From: Leucobacter sp. L43 | Lineage (GTDB): Bacteria > Actinomycetota > Actinomycetes > Actinomycetales > Microbacteriaceae | Assembly: GCF_016597785.1 (NCBI RefSeq) | Contig: NZ_JAENJG010000003.1 | Span: 496,001 to 560,000, forward strand | Length of the DNA stretch: 64,000 nt | Direction of reading: 5' to 3' | In this document: positions 8,846 through 19,000 of the stretch, in pieces | Position numbering within the stretch: position 1 is the stretch's first letter | Layout: every line of letters starts with the position of its first letter | The notes under the pieces: model-generated | Told to the model about the DNA's origin: nothing | The model's input: the letters and a program-made list of their open reading frames with translations, nothing else | The model's database searches: none | Program-made: the position numbers and the translations under genes

Positions 8846-9205
8846 TCACGAGAGGAGTTTCCCTTTCGCAGTGGCGAACTCCTCCTCGGAGAGCACTCCG
8901 GACTGCATCAGCGCGGACAGCTGCTGCAGTTGCTCCGCGATATTGGCTCCCGATGCAGCAGCCGAGGCGGAAGCGGAAGGCGTGCCGGGCGGCGGCTGGT
9001 ACTGCGCCGCAGCATTCCGCGCTGCCTCGTCGACCTGAGCCTGCCGCTGGGCCTCCTCGTACTGCTGCTGCTCGTACTCCGCCTGAGATCTGCGCTGCCT
9101 GGAATTGGCCACACCATTGGAAACCGCTGAAGCGGTGCCCGCGACCACCGCGGTACGTGCGGCCAATCCGAGGAGCCCGGGCCGACCGAATCTACGCATG
9201 GGCAT
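8846..9205 (-). CDS. SHOCT-domain protein, copy 2
   Basis: 119 residues. A hydrophobic N-terminal segment (about 9-30), a Gln/Glu/Ala-rich probable coiled coil (about 40-70), a low-complexity Pro/Ser/Ala linker and a C-terminal SHOCT motif (LQQLSALMQSGVLSEEEFATAKGKLL). The ATG at 9205 follows AAGGAGA by six bases and overlaps the end of the DUF6325 gene by 14 bases. Unlike copies 1 and 3 it lacks the two-helix PLDc_N-like N-terminus. Confidence 0.85.
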   Translation of the reverse strand: MPMRRFGRPGLLGLAARTAVVAGTASAVSNGVANSRQRRSQAEYEQQQYEEAQRQAQVDEAARNAAAQYQPPPGTPSASASAAASGANIAEQLQQLSALMQSGVLSEEEFATAKGKLLS

Positions 9206-9674
9206 GTGAGTCTCCTTCTTCTTGCTCGACTACTACTGACTGCTCGGCTAGCGCTTCCTCGGCGGTATCGAGCAACGCGTTGACGATGGGGGCGCCAACA
9301 CGTTCACTGAAGAGCACTGCTCCTCCTGAAGAGGCGAGCTTCTCGGCGAGCTCGCGCTGGTACGTGAGCTCGAGCGCAACGAGCGCCGCAGAGCTGCCAG
9401 GGGCGATGGCCTCTGCGAGGCTCTCGACATCCTCAGCCCCGATGAGACCCGAGGCAAGCGGTGATGCACCGTTCAGATCGAGGGCGCCACCAGCGTCGAC
9501 CTCGATCGTCTCGATGGCTCCGTCATTCGACTTCGTCACCAGAAGGACATCGAGGAGACGGACCAGACCGGTGTCGAGGAGATCTCCGAGTGCTGCGCGC
9601 ACCTCGGGGCTTGGCACCTCGCCCGTGAAACCGACGAGATAGAGCTCGACGGGCCCGTATCGGAAGTGGGTCAT
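9192..9674 (-). CDS. DUF6325 family protein, copy 2
   Basis: 160 residues, soluble. Paralogue of 5711-6151 (RYGPVELYLVGF, VRLLDVLLVTKSNDG, SGLIGAEDVESLAEAI, AALVALELTYQRELAEKL), with an extra acidic, His-rich tail. It lies between the SulP gene (25 bases upstream) and the SHOCT gene, which it overlaps. Function unknown; the constant pairing with SHOCT suggests that they work together. Confidence 0.78.
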   Translation of the reverse strand: MTHFRYGPVELYLVGFTGEVPSPEVRAALGDLLDTGLVRLLDVLLVTKSNDGAIETIEVDAGGALDLNGASPLASGLIGAEDVESLAEAIAPGSSAALVALELTYQRELAEKLASSGGAVLFSERVGAPIVNALLDTAEEALAEQSVVVEQEEGDSHAHA

Positions 9675-9699
9675 GAGTTTCCTTTCTCAAGTTCCGGAG

Positions 9700-11424
9700 T
9701 CACGAAGTCGACTCCGGATCGATCCCGGGTTCCGCAAGTGCTGCCACTGCGGCTCGGTTCGTGGCGAAGACCCGCTGTCCGTCGAGAATGCCCAGTCGCG
9801 CGAGCCTGTCTTGAGATGCGGGGCGCAGTCGGCTGAAGGCGAGCAGCACCTCTCGGTCGGCGAGCCATCCGGTGAGCCCTTCGAAGGCTTCAGCCGCCGT
9901 GACGTCGGTGTCGGTGACCGCCTCCATGTCGATGACGACTGCGCGCACCTCTCGCTCGCCGGCGGCCGTGACAGCTCGCTTGACCGCGTCGGTGCACACG
10001 GCCCCGTTGGCGAAGAACAGGGGAGCGGCGATGCGGATCACGATCACTCCCGGCGCCGTCATGGAGCCTGGTGGGGCGTCGTCGAGCAGCGACTCCTGCG
10101 GATCGTCGTCTGCGGCGAGTACATCAATGGCGGGGGACGCGGCGCGCTTCGCCAGGTTGATCAGAGCGAGGACGAACGCGACGAGAATGCCGGGAATCGA
10201 TCCGACGAAGAGGGTCACCGCGAAACATATCGCGCCGACCATGAACTCGAAGCGGTCGCGCCTCCAGAGTTGGATGAATTCTGCGACACCGAGCAGCGGC
10301 AGCACGGCCACGGCGACGATCGCGCCGATCGCCGGCGAGGGGATATCGGCGAGCAGCCCGGTGCCGAAGAGCAGGAGGAGGAGCGTGCCGACGGCGAGCA
10401 CGAGCGACGGGAGCTGTGTGCGCGATCCCGCCTGATCCATGGCGGCGGTGCGGCTGGTCGACGAGCCGATCGCGAAGCTCCCCTGCGCACCGGCGGCGAT
10501 GTTGGCGAGACCGAACGCGAAGAGATCACGATTCGGCTTCGTGGTGTAGCGGCGCTTCTCGCCGTATGCGCGTGAGACGAGCAGGCCCTCGGCGGTGGTG
10601 ACGAGCGTGAGGGCGATCGCCGAGGGAACAAGTGCGAACCACTCCAACCACGTCAGCACAGGCCAGGTGAGCGTGGGAGGGCCCGCAGGCACCTCGCCGA
10701 GCACTGCGACGCCCTGCTGATCCAACTGAGCCACCACCACGACGATCGTGGCAACCACCATCACCACCAGCGCCCATGGAACCGCCTTCGCGATTTTGCG
10801 ACCCACGAGAAGTATCGCCACTGCGACACCTGCAATCAGCATCGACCAGCCATTCGCGGTTCCGATTCCACTGAGCAAGCCCCCGAGCTTCTCGAGAAAC
10901 TCCCCACCGGATTCGATCTGCACCCCGAGCATCTTCGCGACCTGCGAGACCAGGATGTCAAGCGCCAATCCGCCGACGAAGCCGACCAGGATCGGTTTCG
11001 AGAGGAAGTTCGCGAGGAAGCCGAGCTTGAAGAACGCCAGCAGTAGGAACAGGACACCACTGATGATCGCCTGCGCGAGTGCCATCGTCATGTAATCTTC
11101 AGTGCCGGCTGCGGCCAGACCGCCGATCGACGAGGCGACGAGCGCGGCAGCGGCGGCATCGGGGGATGCGACCACCTGCCGGGACGAGACGACAAGCGCA
11201 TAGATGACGGTCGGCACCACGAGCGCATACAGTCCCGCTGTCGGGGGGAGGCCGGCGATCTGCGCGTAACCGATATTGAGCGGGATCGCGATGGCGAGCA
11301 GAGTGACTCCCGAGAGCAGCTCGGTGATGAGGTTCGATCGGGTGAGGCCCACCAGTGGTCGTTGCACGGTCTGCTCCCGTCGATCCCGATCCTCGTGTAC
11401 GCGTCGTCTCATCGTGTCTCGCAT
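9700..11424 (-). CDS. SulP family inorganic anion transporter, copy 1
   Basis: 574 residues: a transport core of about 12-14 helices (the IAIPLNIGYAQIAGLPPTAGLYA segment is typical of SulP/SLC26) and a C-terminal STAS domain from about residue 455 (VRAVVIDMEAVTDTDVTAAEAFEGL). The family moves sulfate, bicarbonate or other anions. The start is uncertain: ATG 11424 avoids overlapping the upstream gene, ATG 11412 is also possible, and ATG 11481 would overlap by 35 bases. Same leftward operon as the DUF6325 and SHOCT genes. A second, diverged SulP gene closes the sulfatase operon at 32655-34283. Confidence 0.9.
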   Translation of the reverse strand: MRDTMRRRVHEDRDRREQTVQRPLVGLTRSNLITELLSGVTLLAIAIPLNIGYAQIAGLPPTAGLYALVVPTVIYALVVSSRQVVASPDAAAAALVASSIGGLAAAGTEDYMTMALAQAIISGVLFLLLAFFKLGFLANFLSKPILVGFVGGLALDILVSQVAKMLGVQIESGGEFLEKLGGLLSGIGTANGWSMLIAGVAVAILLVGRKIAKAVPWALVVMVVATIVVVVAQLDQQGVAVLGEVPAGPPTLTWPVLTWLEWFALVPSAIALTLVTTAEGLLVSRAYGEKRRYTTKPNRDLFAFGLANIAAGAQGSFAIGSSTSRTAAMDQAGSRTQLPSLVLAVGTLLLLLFGTGLLADIPSPAIGAIVAVAVLPLLGVAEFIQLWRRDRFEFMVGAICFAVTLFVGSIPGILVAFVLALINLAKRAASPAIDVLAADDDPQESLLDDAPPGSMTAPGVIVIRIAAPLFFANGAVCTDAVKRAVTAAGEREVRAVVIDMEAVTDTDVTAAEAFEGLTGWLADREVLLAFSRLRPASQDRLARLGILDGQRVFATNRAAVAALAEPGIDPESTS

Positions 11425-11446
11425 CGGAACCCGTAGATGTCTCCGC

Positions 11447-12835
11447 TCACCCGCCGAGGGTGACGCTGGACTCCTTCGCATCCCTCATTCCTCTCGGTTC
11501 CGTAGGTTTTATCGGCTCACCGGCTTCCGAATCTGAACCCGGTCGTCGCGCGATCTCGAGCAGCATCAGCACGATGAGTACGGCGACCAACGTTCCGACC
11601 ACGCCGCCGACAGTGATCGGTCGATGCACAAACAGCAGGATCACGCCGAACCCGATCGCAGCGACGATGATCGCCGAGCGCCACCGCTCGACGGCTCGGC
11701 CGAAGGATCCCGTGCCGATCCCGCGGCGATCCGCGGCGCTGCGGGCCGCGGCGAACCCGCTCTCGGCGGCGCCGCGAATCGCCAGTGCCGAACGAGACGA
11801 CCCGGCGAGCCATCCACCGATTCCGATGAAAAGGCTGAGCACGATCAGAGCCAGCACTGTCGAGGCGAGGAGCAGCGTCAGCTGGTCGAACAGAACGCGA
11901 GCCGTTGCCGAAGGCATCACCGAAGGGCTCACGGCCCCCACGAAGACCTGCTTGCCGATGCCGAGGCCGGCCGCGAGCAGGAGGAAGGACATCGCGAGCC
12001 CCGCACCCGACCAGGCAATCGCACGCGTGCGCTTGCGCGCGGCGACGACCCCTGCGACGAGGAGCGCGAGCACTCCCCAGGGCAACCAGTAGCCCGCCGA
12101 GACCGCAACCTGGTAGAGCGAGCGCACCAGCACGAGAGAGTCGGCACTCAGAATCGGGATGGAGCGTTCGACCTCGGGAATGTTCGCAGCGAATCCGAGC
12201 CCCTGCTCCACGAGCACCGTCTTCACCTCACGTATCACGGTGGCGAGCTCGAGCGAGAGCGTGCCGTCATCGGAGAGTTGCAGCGCAGCATTGGGGTCCC
12301 CCTGGATGACGGCAATGGCGCGTTGGTGCGTTTCACGAAGCGCGGTTTCCCACAACTGTGCGAACTGAGGAGAAACAACCACGCGCTCGACGCCCGATCC
12401 GAGCAGAGACCGCACGCCCGCTGCCGCCGGATTCTCGAGCAATGACAACGCGGTCAACGCGCGTGGGGGGAGGTCGAGCTGAGCGATGCCGTCGAAGACC
12501 TCGCCCACCATCCCGTCGATGTCGACATTCTCCTCGATGCCGTCCACCACCTGATCGGAGACGAATGCCTGGACTTCGGGCTGCTCGGCAAGTGGAGCGA
12601 ACGTCTCCACGAAGCGTTCGGTGTCGACGAGCTGGAGCCGTGCCCAGGTGCCGAGCACGGCGACGGGTGCGAGGATGACGCTCACGAGCACCAGCACGAA
12701 TGCCAGAGCGGAGCGACCGCGACCGGGACGGCGACGGGACGAAGGATGCTCGGCGGCCTCCTGCAGCGTTCGATTCCGCGCTTCGAGGTCGGCCACGTAC
12801 GCCTGCAGCGTCTCGATGTCGTGCTGATTTGGCAT
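11447..12835 (-). CDS. Conserved actinobacterial integral membrane protein
   Basis: 462 residues. A short coiled-coil-like N-terminus (ETLQAYVADLEARNRTLQEA), one helix, a large non-membrane domain (about 70-235) beginning RLQLVDTERFVETFAPLAEQPEVQ, then four to five helices. I recognise the arrangement from actinobacterial proteins annotated only as membrane proteins; no catalytic motif is evident. The ATG at 12835 follows GGGGA; a GTG at 12865 is possible. First gene of the leftward unit that continues into SulP, DUF6325 and SHOCT; the operator at 12918-12934 lies 82 bases before its start. Confidence 0.8.
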   Translation of the reverse strand: MPNQHDIETLQAYVADLEARNRTLQEAAEHPSSRRRPGRGRSALAFVLVLVSVILAPVAVLGTWARLQLVDTERFVETFAPLAEQPEVQAFVSDQVVDGIEENVDIDGMVGEVFDGIAQLDLPPRALTALSLLENPAAAGVRSLLGSGVERVVVSPQFAQLWETALRETHQRAIAVIQGDPNAALQLSDDGTLSLELATVIREVKTVLVEQGLGFAANIPEVERSIPILSADSLVLVRSLYQVAVSAGYWLPWGVLALLVAGVVAARKRTRAIAWSGAGLAMSFLLLAAGLGIGKQVFVGAVSPSVMPSATARVLFDQLTLLLASTVLALIVLSLFIGIGGWLAGSSRSALAIRGAAESGFAAARSAADRRGIGTGSFGRAVERWRSAIIVAAIGFGVILLFVHRPITVGGVVGTLVAVLIVLMLLEIARRPGSDSEAGEPIKPTEPRGMRDAKESSVTLGG

Positions 12836-12917
12836 GAGGTCCCCGTTCGCCCAACCGCTACTCAACTCGTAGTGCTGCGGCCAGTCGATCGCATTTCGCG
12901 GGTTCGCTCACCAGCCC

Positions 12918-12934
12918 TCACCCTTCACGGGTGG
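12918..12934. promoter_or_regulatory. Island operator, site B
   Basis: TCACCC-TTCAC-GGGTGG: one mismatch to TCACCC-N5-GGGTGA. It sits between the divergent membrane-protein unit (82 bases from its start) and the giant surface-protein gene (100 bases from its start), so it could act on both. Confidence 0.6.
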
Positions 12935-12975
12935 GTATCTGCATTCCAGTGCAGCCGCCTCATTAATGTGTGACG

Positions 12976-13013
12976 CGGAACGACGGGGTCGTCGTGCACC
13001 CCCGGTCGTTCCG
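12976..13013 (+). promoter_or_regulatory. 5'-leader hairpin of the giant surface-protein gene
   Basis: CGGAACGAC (12976-12984) pairs perfectly with GTCGTTCCG (13005-13013), and a GGGG/CCCC pairing continues the stem after a two-base bulge. It ends 21 bases before the ATG and leaves the ribosome site AAAGGGGAG free. It may stabilise the long mRNA or control translation. Confidence 0.5.
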
Positions 13014-13034
13014 ACGATGCGCAAAGGGGAGCTC

Positions 13035-16000
13035 ATGTCGATCGTTCGCCGCACACTGGCCGGAGCCGCCGCGCTCGCTGTAGCCCTGGGGTTCGCGACC
13101 GGTGCGGCACCGGCGGCATTCGCCGCCGAAGACGACGCGGTGTTTCTGCTGACGAAAGCAGTGAATCCGAGTACATCGCCATATGAGCCGGGCGAGCAGC
13201 TGAGTTACACGATCGAGCTCACCTGCAACAGCAACTTGGTCGATACCTGTGTGAACGCGCAGCTCGATGATGCGCTCCCTGCCCCACTCGTATTCGATCC
13301 CTCCGTTCCCGAACCTGTCGTCGTCTCCGGTGGCGGCTCGAATACCGTGAGTGTCGCAGATGATTCGTTCACCGTGGATTTCACTTCTCCGGGCGAGGCT
13401 GGAACGGGGCAGCCCGCGGGTCAGAGGGCGACGGTAACAGTGTTCGCCCTGGTTCCGACCGATATCAGCGCGGATTACAACGATGCTGACATCGTGAACA
13501 CGGCCAACGCGACCGCCGACAACGCGCTGCCCGAGACTGCATCAGCCTCGATCGCGCTGGACGTGCCTGAGGTGATCGACTCAACCGTGACGAAGTCCGT
13601 GGACGACCATCAGGACGGCACGCCCATTCCCGCGCTGCCCGGCCAGCCGGTGGATTACTCGATCGGTGGCGGGAATGCGTCCAACCGCTCCGTGGATGCG
13701 ATCGTCGTGCAGGATCCCGCCGACGGCGTAGGGAGCCCGTTCGGCGAGTACCTCGATTTCACGGGAATCACCTCGATCACGCCGCCCGCCGGTGCAGATC
13801 AGGTCGAGATCGAGTGGCTCGACGACGATGGCATCTGGCATGTCGGCTATCCGACGGGACCGATTCCGACGGACCCGTCTGGAATTCCCGACGTCGACCC
13901 GCTCTCCCAAGTCACTGGACTGCGCTTCACCTTCACCTCCTCAACAGGCGACCAACTCCCGCCCTCCGGTGAGCAGCCCGCGCTCATCGGCGTATCGGCA
14001 GCCACGAACGACGCCGTGCTCGAGATCCCGGTCGAGGAAGCCGTCAAAGTGCCGAACACTGCGTCGTCGAACATCGAGTTGCGCGATACCTCGAGCGTGC
14101 CGAAGACCGCGGATGGAAACACCGTGATTTCGAACACGGGCCCGGTCGTGGAGGTATCGAAAGAGTTCGCCGATCCCGACCTTCTCGCCGGTGAACAGAC
14201 GACTGCAAGCATCACCGCGGTCAATGGCTTCCGGCCCGTCACCTCGATGATGATCGAGGAGCCGTCTCCGGGGGCCGCAGATCTCGCCGATCAGGGTCTT
14301 GAATTCGCTGGATTCACCGACGGAATCGAGTGGCCGGCGGATGCGACCGGCGCCGAGATCACGTATGTGTATGCGGATGGCGCGACCGAAACACTGTCGA
14401 CGAGCGCCCCCGATACGCTGCCCGATCCGAGCGCGCAAGATGTGACGGAGGTCGTGGGATTCACGGTCGAATTCACGGGTCCCATCATCCAGAACGCTCG
14501 AGCCGTCGTGCCCTTCACTGTCACTGCGCAGCCGCTCGAAGACGGCGAGGAGGCGGTGAGCACGAACGCGACGACCGCGACCGTTACCGATGAAACCGGC
14601 AAGCAGGGCTCAGAAGAGGCTTCGGCCAATGTGACGCGGCAGCCCGGTCGTATCTCAACGGTTATCACGAAGAACATTGCGCGCGACGAGCTCTGGGCAG
14701 TTCCCGGGAGCACGACCGACGTCAGCTTCGACGCGAAGGTGAACGACGAGGGTGCGAACGCTTCGACGATCGGGGCCGATGAGCTCATCGTGAGCGATCC
14801 TGCAGCTCCTCAGCCCGGAGACGCGGTTGCGCCATTCTGGAACGCTTTCGATCTCAGCCGTGTCGTTGTCGGGGTGCCCGCCAACGCCGACCTGCAGGCG
14901 AATTACTGGGACGGTGATGCATGGGAGCCCCTGCCCGGGGCGCAGCTCGACGGCGAAGGGACACTCGTGCTCTCGATTCCGGGCGGCACGCAGCCCGTGA
15001 CCCGGGAACAGATCCAAGGCATCCAGTTCGTTTTTACGCCGAAGGAGGGGGAACAACTGCCGCCGGGGTTCCACGTCGTTCCCTCGATCAGTGTTGAGAC
15101 GCGTGACCAGTTGCGCGACGGGTCCGGTTCGGTCGCAGACGCTGCGGATACGGCGAACCCGCTGAACGTCGCGAACACGGCGGAATCCGAAGTGGTCAAT
15201 CCCGACGATGTCACACCGGAGGACAACACCGCCACCGCCTCGGACGATATCGATCTCCTGCCAATCGACGGCGGTGACGGGCCGGATCTGTTCGAGAAGC
15301 ACTGGATCATCGATCCCGGTGAGGCGCTCTTTGCGTTCAGCGGCGACCGGCGAACCGCTCGCACCTCGTGGTCGACGGAAGGGTTGCCCTTCGACACCGT
15401 GGCGATCACCGACGATCCTGCCGCTGCTCCGGAGTTCGACGACGCGGCGATCGCAGACTCGGCCTTCGACGCGTGGGATCTGACCGAGATCGCCGCGATC
15501 GACGAGACGACGGATCCCGTGATGCGCTACGACCGGGTGTCGAAAGTTGAACTGTTCGCATTCGATTCGGCCTCGGGCTCCGGCGCGTGGACCGATGTGA
15601 CCGGCGCTGCATGCCCGACCGAGGAGGCATGCGATGGTGCTTTTGCTGGATACGCGCTCACCTCTGCTGAACGAGAATCGACCCGCGCCGTGCGCCTGAC
15701 CTACGCCGAGGGATCGGATCGCGGTTCAGGCGCCGGCCCAGCACCCGACACCGGCGTAGCGCCGTCGTACGATCACGACCGCGCGCTCGATCTGATTTTC
15801 GAACTGCGCGACTTCGCGCGCTCCGACGGAAGGCCTGTCACCGGTTCGCTGCATGCGGAGACCTACAACTCGGGGCAGCCCGGCGTCGTCGACAACACCG
15901 CTGAGATCTCCGGCGCGGGGCCCGTGCCGGTCGACGAGAGAGACAGCGACCCGATCACGATCCTCGATACGGCCGCCAACACGTCAGTGACGAAGACGTT

Positions 16001-19000
16001 CGATCAGGACTCGCTTCCGATCCCGCCGGTGGGAACCGCGCCCCAAAACTACCCGCTCGCCACCGCGACCATGACGGCGAGGAACGAGACCGAGGCTTCG
16101 GTGCAGTCACTCACGATTACGGACCCTGCGCCGGACTCGCCCACCGATGCATATGAGTTCCTCAACCTCTTCGGAATCGAGACCATCTCGATTCCGGCGG
16201 CGGCTACGGAGTCAACGGTCGTGCTGACCCGCGAGGGCGGCGTTCCCGACGCGCCGATCTCGATCACCGAGGCGCTGGCACTGGCGCCCACTGCGCTCGC
16301 GAACGTGGTCGGTGTGGAGGTGGTGCACACCGATCCCGAGGGGGTGTCGATTCAAACGACGGAATCGAGCAGCGTTGTGCTCACCTACCAGCTGCGGGAG
16401 TCTCAACGCACGTCAGGGGAGCCGGTGACGACGGAAGACTTCGCTACCAACGTGGCTGGCAGTGCAGTTTCCCGGCCAGGAGGGGACCCCGCCATCGACA
16501 CGGCGAGTTCGAGCTCGACAGACACCCTCGCATTCGCGGACGCGACGTACGGCGTCGATGCACAGAAGAGCATTCAGACGCCATCGACTTCGGCAGATGC
16601 TGCAGATCGCGTCGAGAACGAGCCGCGCGAGAACTACACCGTGACCCTCACCGGCCAACCCACCGGCAACGTTCGAACGACGATGCTCACGATCAGCGAC
16701 GAAAAGCCAACGTTCTGGAACGCCTTCGACTTCGCATCATTTCTGCCGGTAGCGCTGCCAGAAAACGTGCATCAGTTGCGGGTGTCGGTGCTCACCGGGG
16801 TCGAATGGGGAATCGAACCGGGCAGCGGCGATCTCGTCTACATCTGCAATGGATCGGCCGACCTCGCCGATTGCTGGCAGACGGGAGATTGGCAAGGTTC
16901 CGAATCCACGGGCAGTGTGAATCCCGCGCTGCCGGCTGGGGTCACCGCCTCGGAAGTCCGCGGTCTTCGCTTCGATGTTCGTGCCGATGACGACGCCTCG
17001 AATTGGGAGCGGCCGAGTAACCCGATCGTCACCGTGTCGTTCACTGCGGACCAGCGCGAGACACTGCGCGTCGGCCCCACCGGCGAAACCGAGACTGTGC
17101 CGGTCCCGTCGACGCGCCCCGGGCAACCCGCCGCCCCGGGGGAGCTCGAGCCCGGCACGACGAGCGATGTCGTCGACGTACACGGTGACGGGGCATGGGA
17201 AGGGCAAGACGGTGTGCTCTGGGCGGCCGACGACGACGCGAGCGACACGACGCGCCTGTTGCATCTGCAAAATTCGATCAGCGTCGCGAAGGTGCCCGGC
17301 AATGGTCAGGGCGGTGCGGCATCGCAGCAGTTTCCTCCGGCGTCGCGCATTCCGTACACGATGACAATGACGAACACCGGCGATTGGCCGATGACCGGCC
17401 TCGAACTCGACGACCAGGTCGCTACCGATGCTGAAGGATCGCTTCTCGTGCCGGTTCCGGGAATCGAGCCGACGTTCGGTTTCACCCTCGAGTCGGCTGA
17501 GGGCGAGGAACGCGACGCGAGCGGCTTCTCGGGCGATCTCGACCTGGAGACGGGGCAGATCGTGATCAGTGTTCCCGACGGATTCGTGTTCGCGCCCGGA
17601 GAGGTGCTCACGCTCACGGCAGCTCTGCAGTTCAGGGACGGCGTCACGCCGGGCACCCCCGTGGGAAACACGATCACCGCCTCCAGCGATCGCACCTTCG
17701 ACGCGTGCGAGTCGACCTCGTTCGGGGTCGCGAACACACTGCAGAACGATGTTGACGACTGCTCCGCGAATACAGCGGTCAATCCACTGGCCGCGGCGCC
17801 CATCAGTCTGCAGAAATCAGTGCAGGGCAGCGACGCGGGCGTGCCGGATGCGCCACTGGGCGACGCGAATCGTGACGATCTGGGGGTGTTGAACACCGCC
17901 GACTCCGACTCCGCGGACGCGTGCGCTACTCCGAATGCAGGCGACGGCTTCTACCGCAACACCTGCGTTCCCATCACGCGGCCGGGCGGTACCGAAACCT
18001 GGCGAGTCACGTTCACGAACCTCGGGAACGTGCCCGCGAGAGCCATCGCAGGCATCGACGTTCTCCCGGCGATCGGCGATACCGGTGTCACTGTGGGCAC
18101 CAACCGCGGATCGCAGTGGGAACCGGTCTTCGTCGGTAACGTGCAGCCCGGAGGTACTGCAACGGAAGCGGTCCCGGTGCTCTATTACCTGGCGAGCGCA
18201 CCTGCGCTCGCGTGCAACGCTGCGGATATCGAGTATTCGACGCTCGGCACGAGCATTCCCGTCGATGATCCGTGTTATTCAGACGTCACCTCTCGCGCGT
18301 GGATTCCGTTCACCAATGACACCCCGCTTGACGAACTCGCCCAGGCCAAAGCGATCAAGACCGTGTTCGAATGGCCGGAGGGCGGCGGCCTCGCCCCGGG
18401 TGCGACCGGGTCCATCACGTTCGACACACTGACTCCGCTCCAACTTCCGGAGGCCCCCGAGAGCGAGCTTCCGATCGCCTGGAACGCGATTGCCGCCGGT
18501 TCTCGCGCCGACTTCGACGATCAGGCCAACTACCAGGGGCCCGTCGAGCCTGTGCGTTCGGGCGTCGCCATTCCCGGCGGGGAGTTCGAACTCGTGAAAC
18601 AGATCGAGACCGATCCAGACCCCTGGCCGGCGGCACTGCCCGACGCCTACGACTTCTCGGTGCAGTGCACCTCGGGCGGGGAAGATGTCGCGCTGGTAGA
18701 CGCGGAGGGCGCCGCTGCGGCGAGCGTGAGCGTGCCCGCCGACGGTGCACCGGTGCCCTACGGCGCGGGCACGAACGTGCCGATGTATGCGGAATGCACC
18801 GTTGAAGAACAGACGGCGCAGGGCGCCACCGTGAGCTACGACCCTGCGGGGTCGGAGGCCATATCGGGCGCGGTCACCGCACGTCGAGATCTTTCCGGAG
18901 TGCCGAATGTGCATCATGGCGCTCCCGACGGTGCGGCGCTCGAGCGGATCACCGCGACGAACGTCTACGAGCTCGGCGGGTTCTCGATCACCAAAGCGCT

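Noticed and set aside
12930..12940. GGGTAT as a sigma-B type -10 near operator B (also at 27889)
   Set aside because: The matching -35 (GTTT at 14-16 bases) is missing in both places, whereas the palindrome recurs at all sites.
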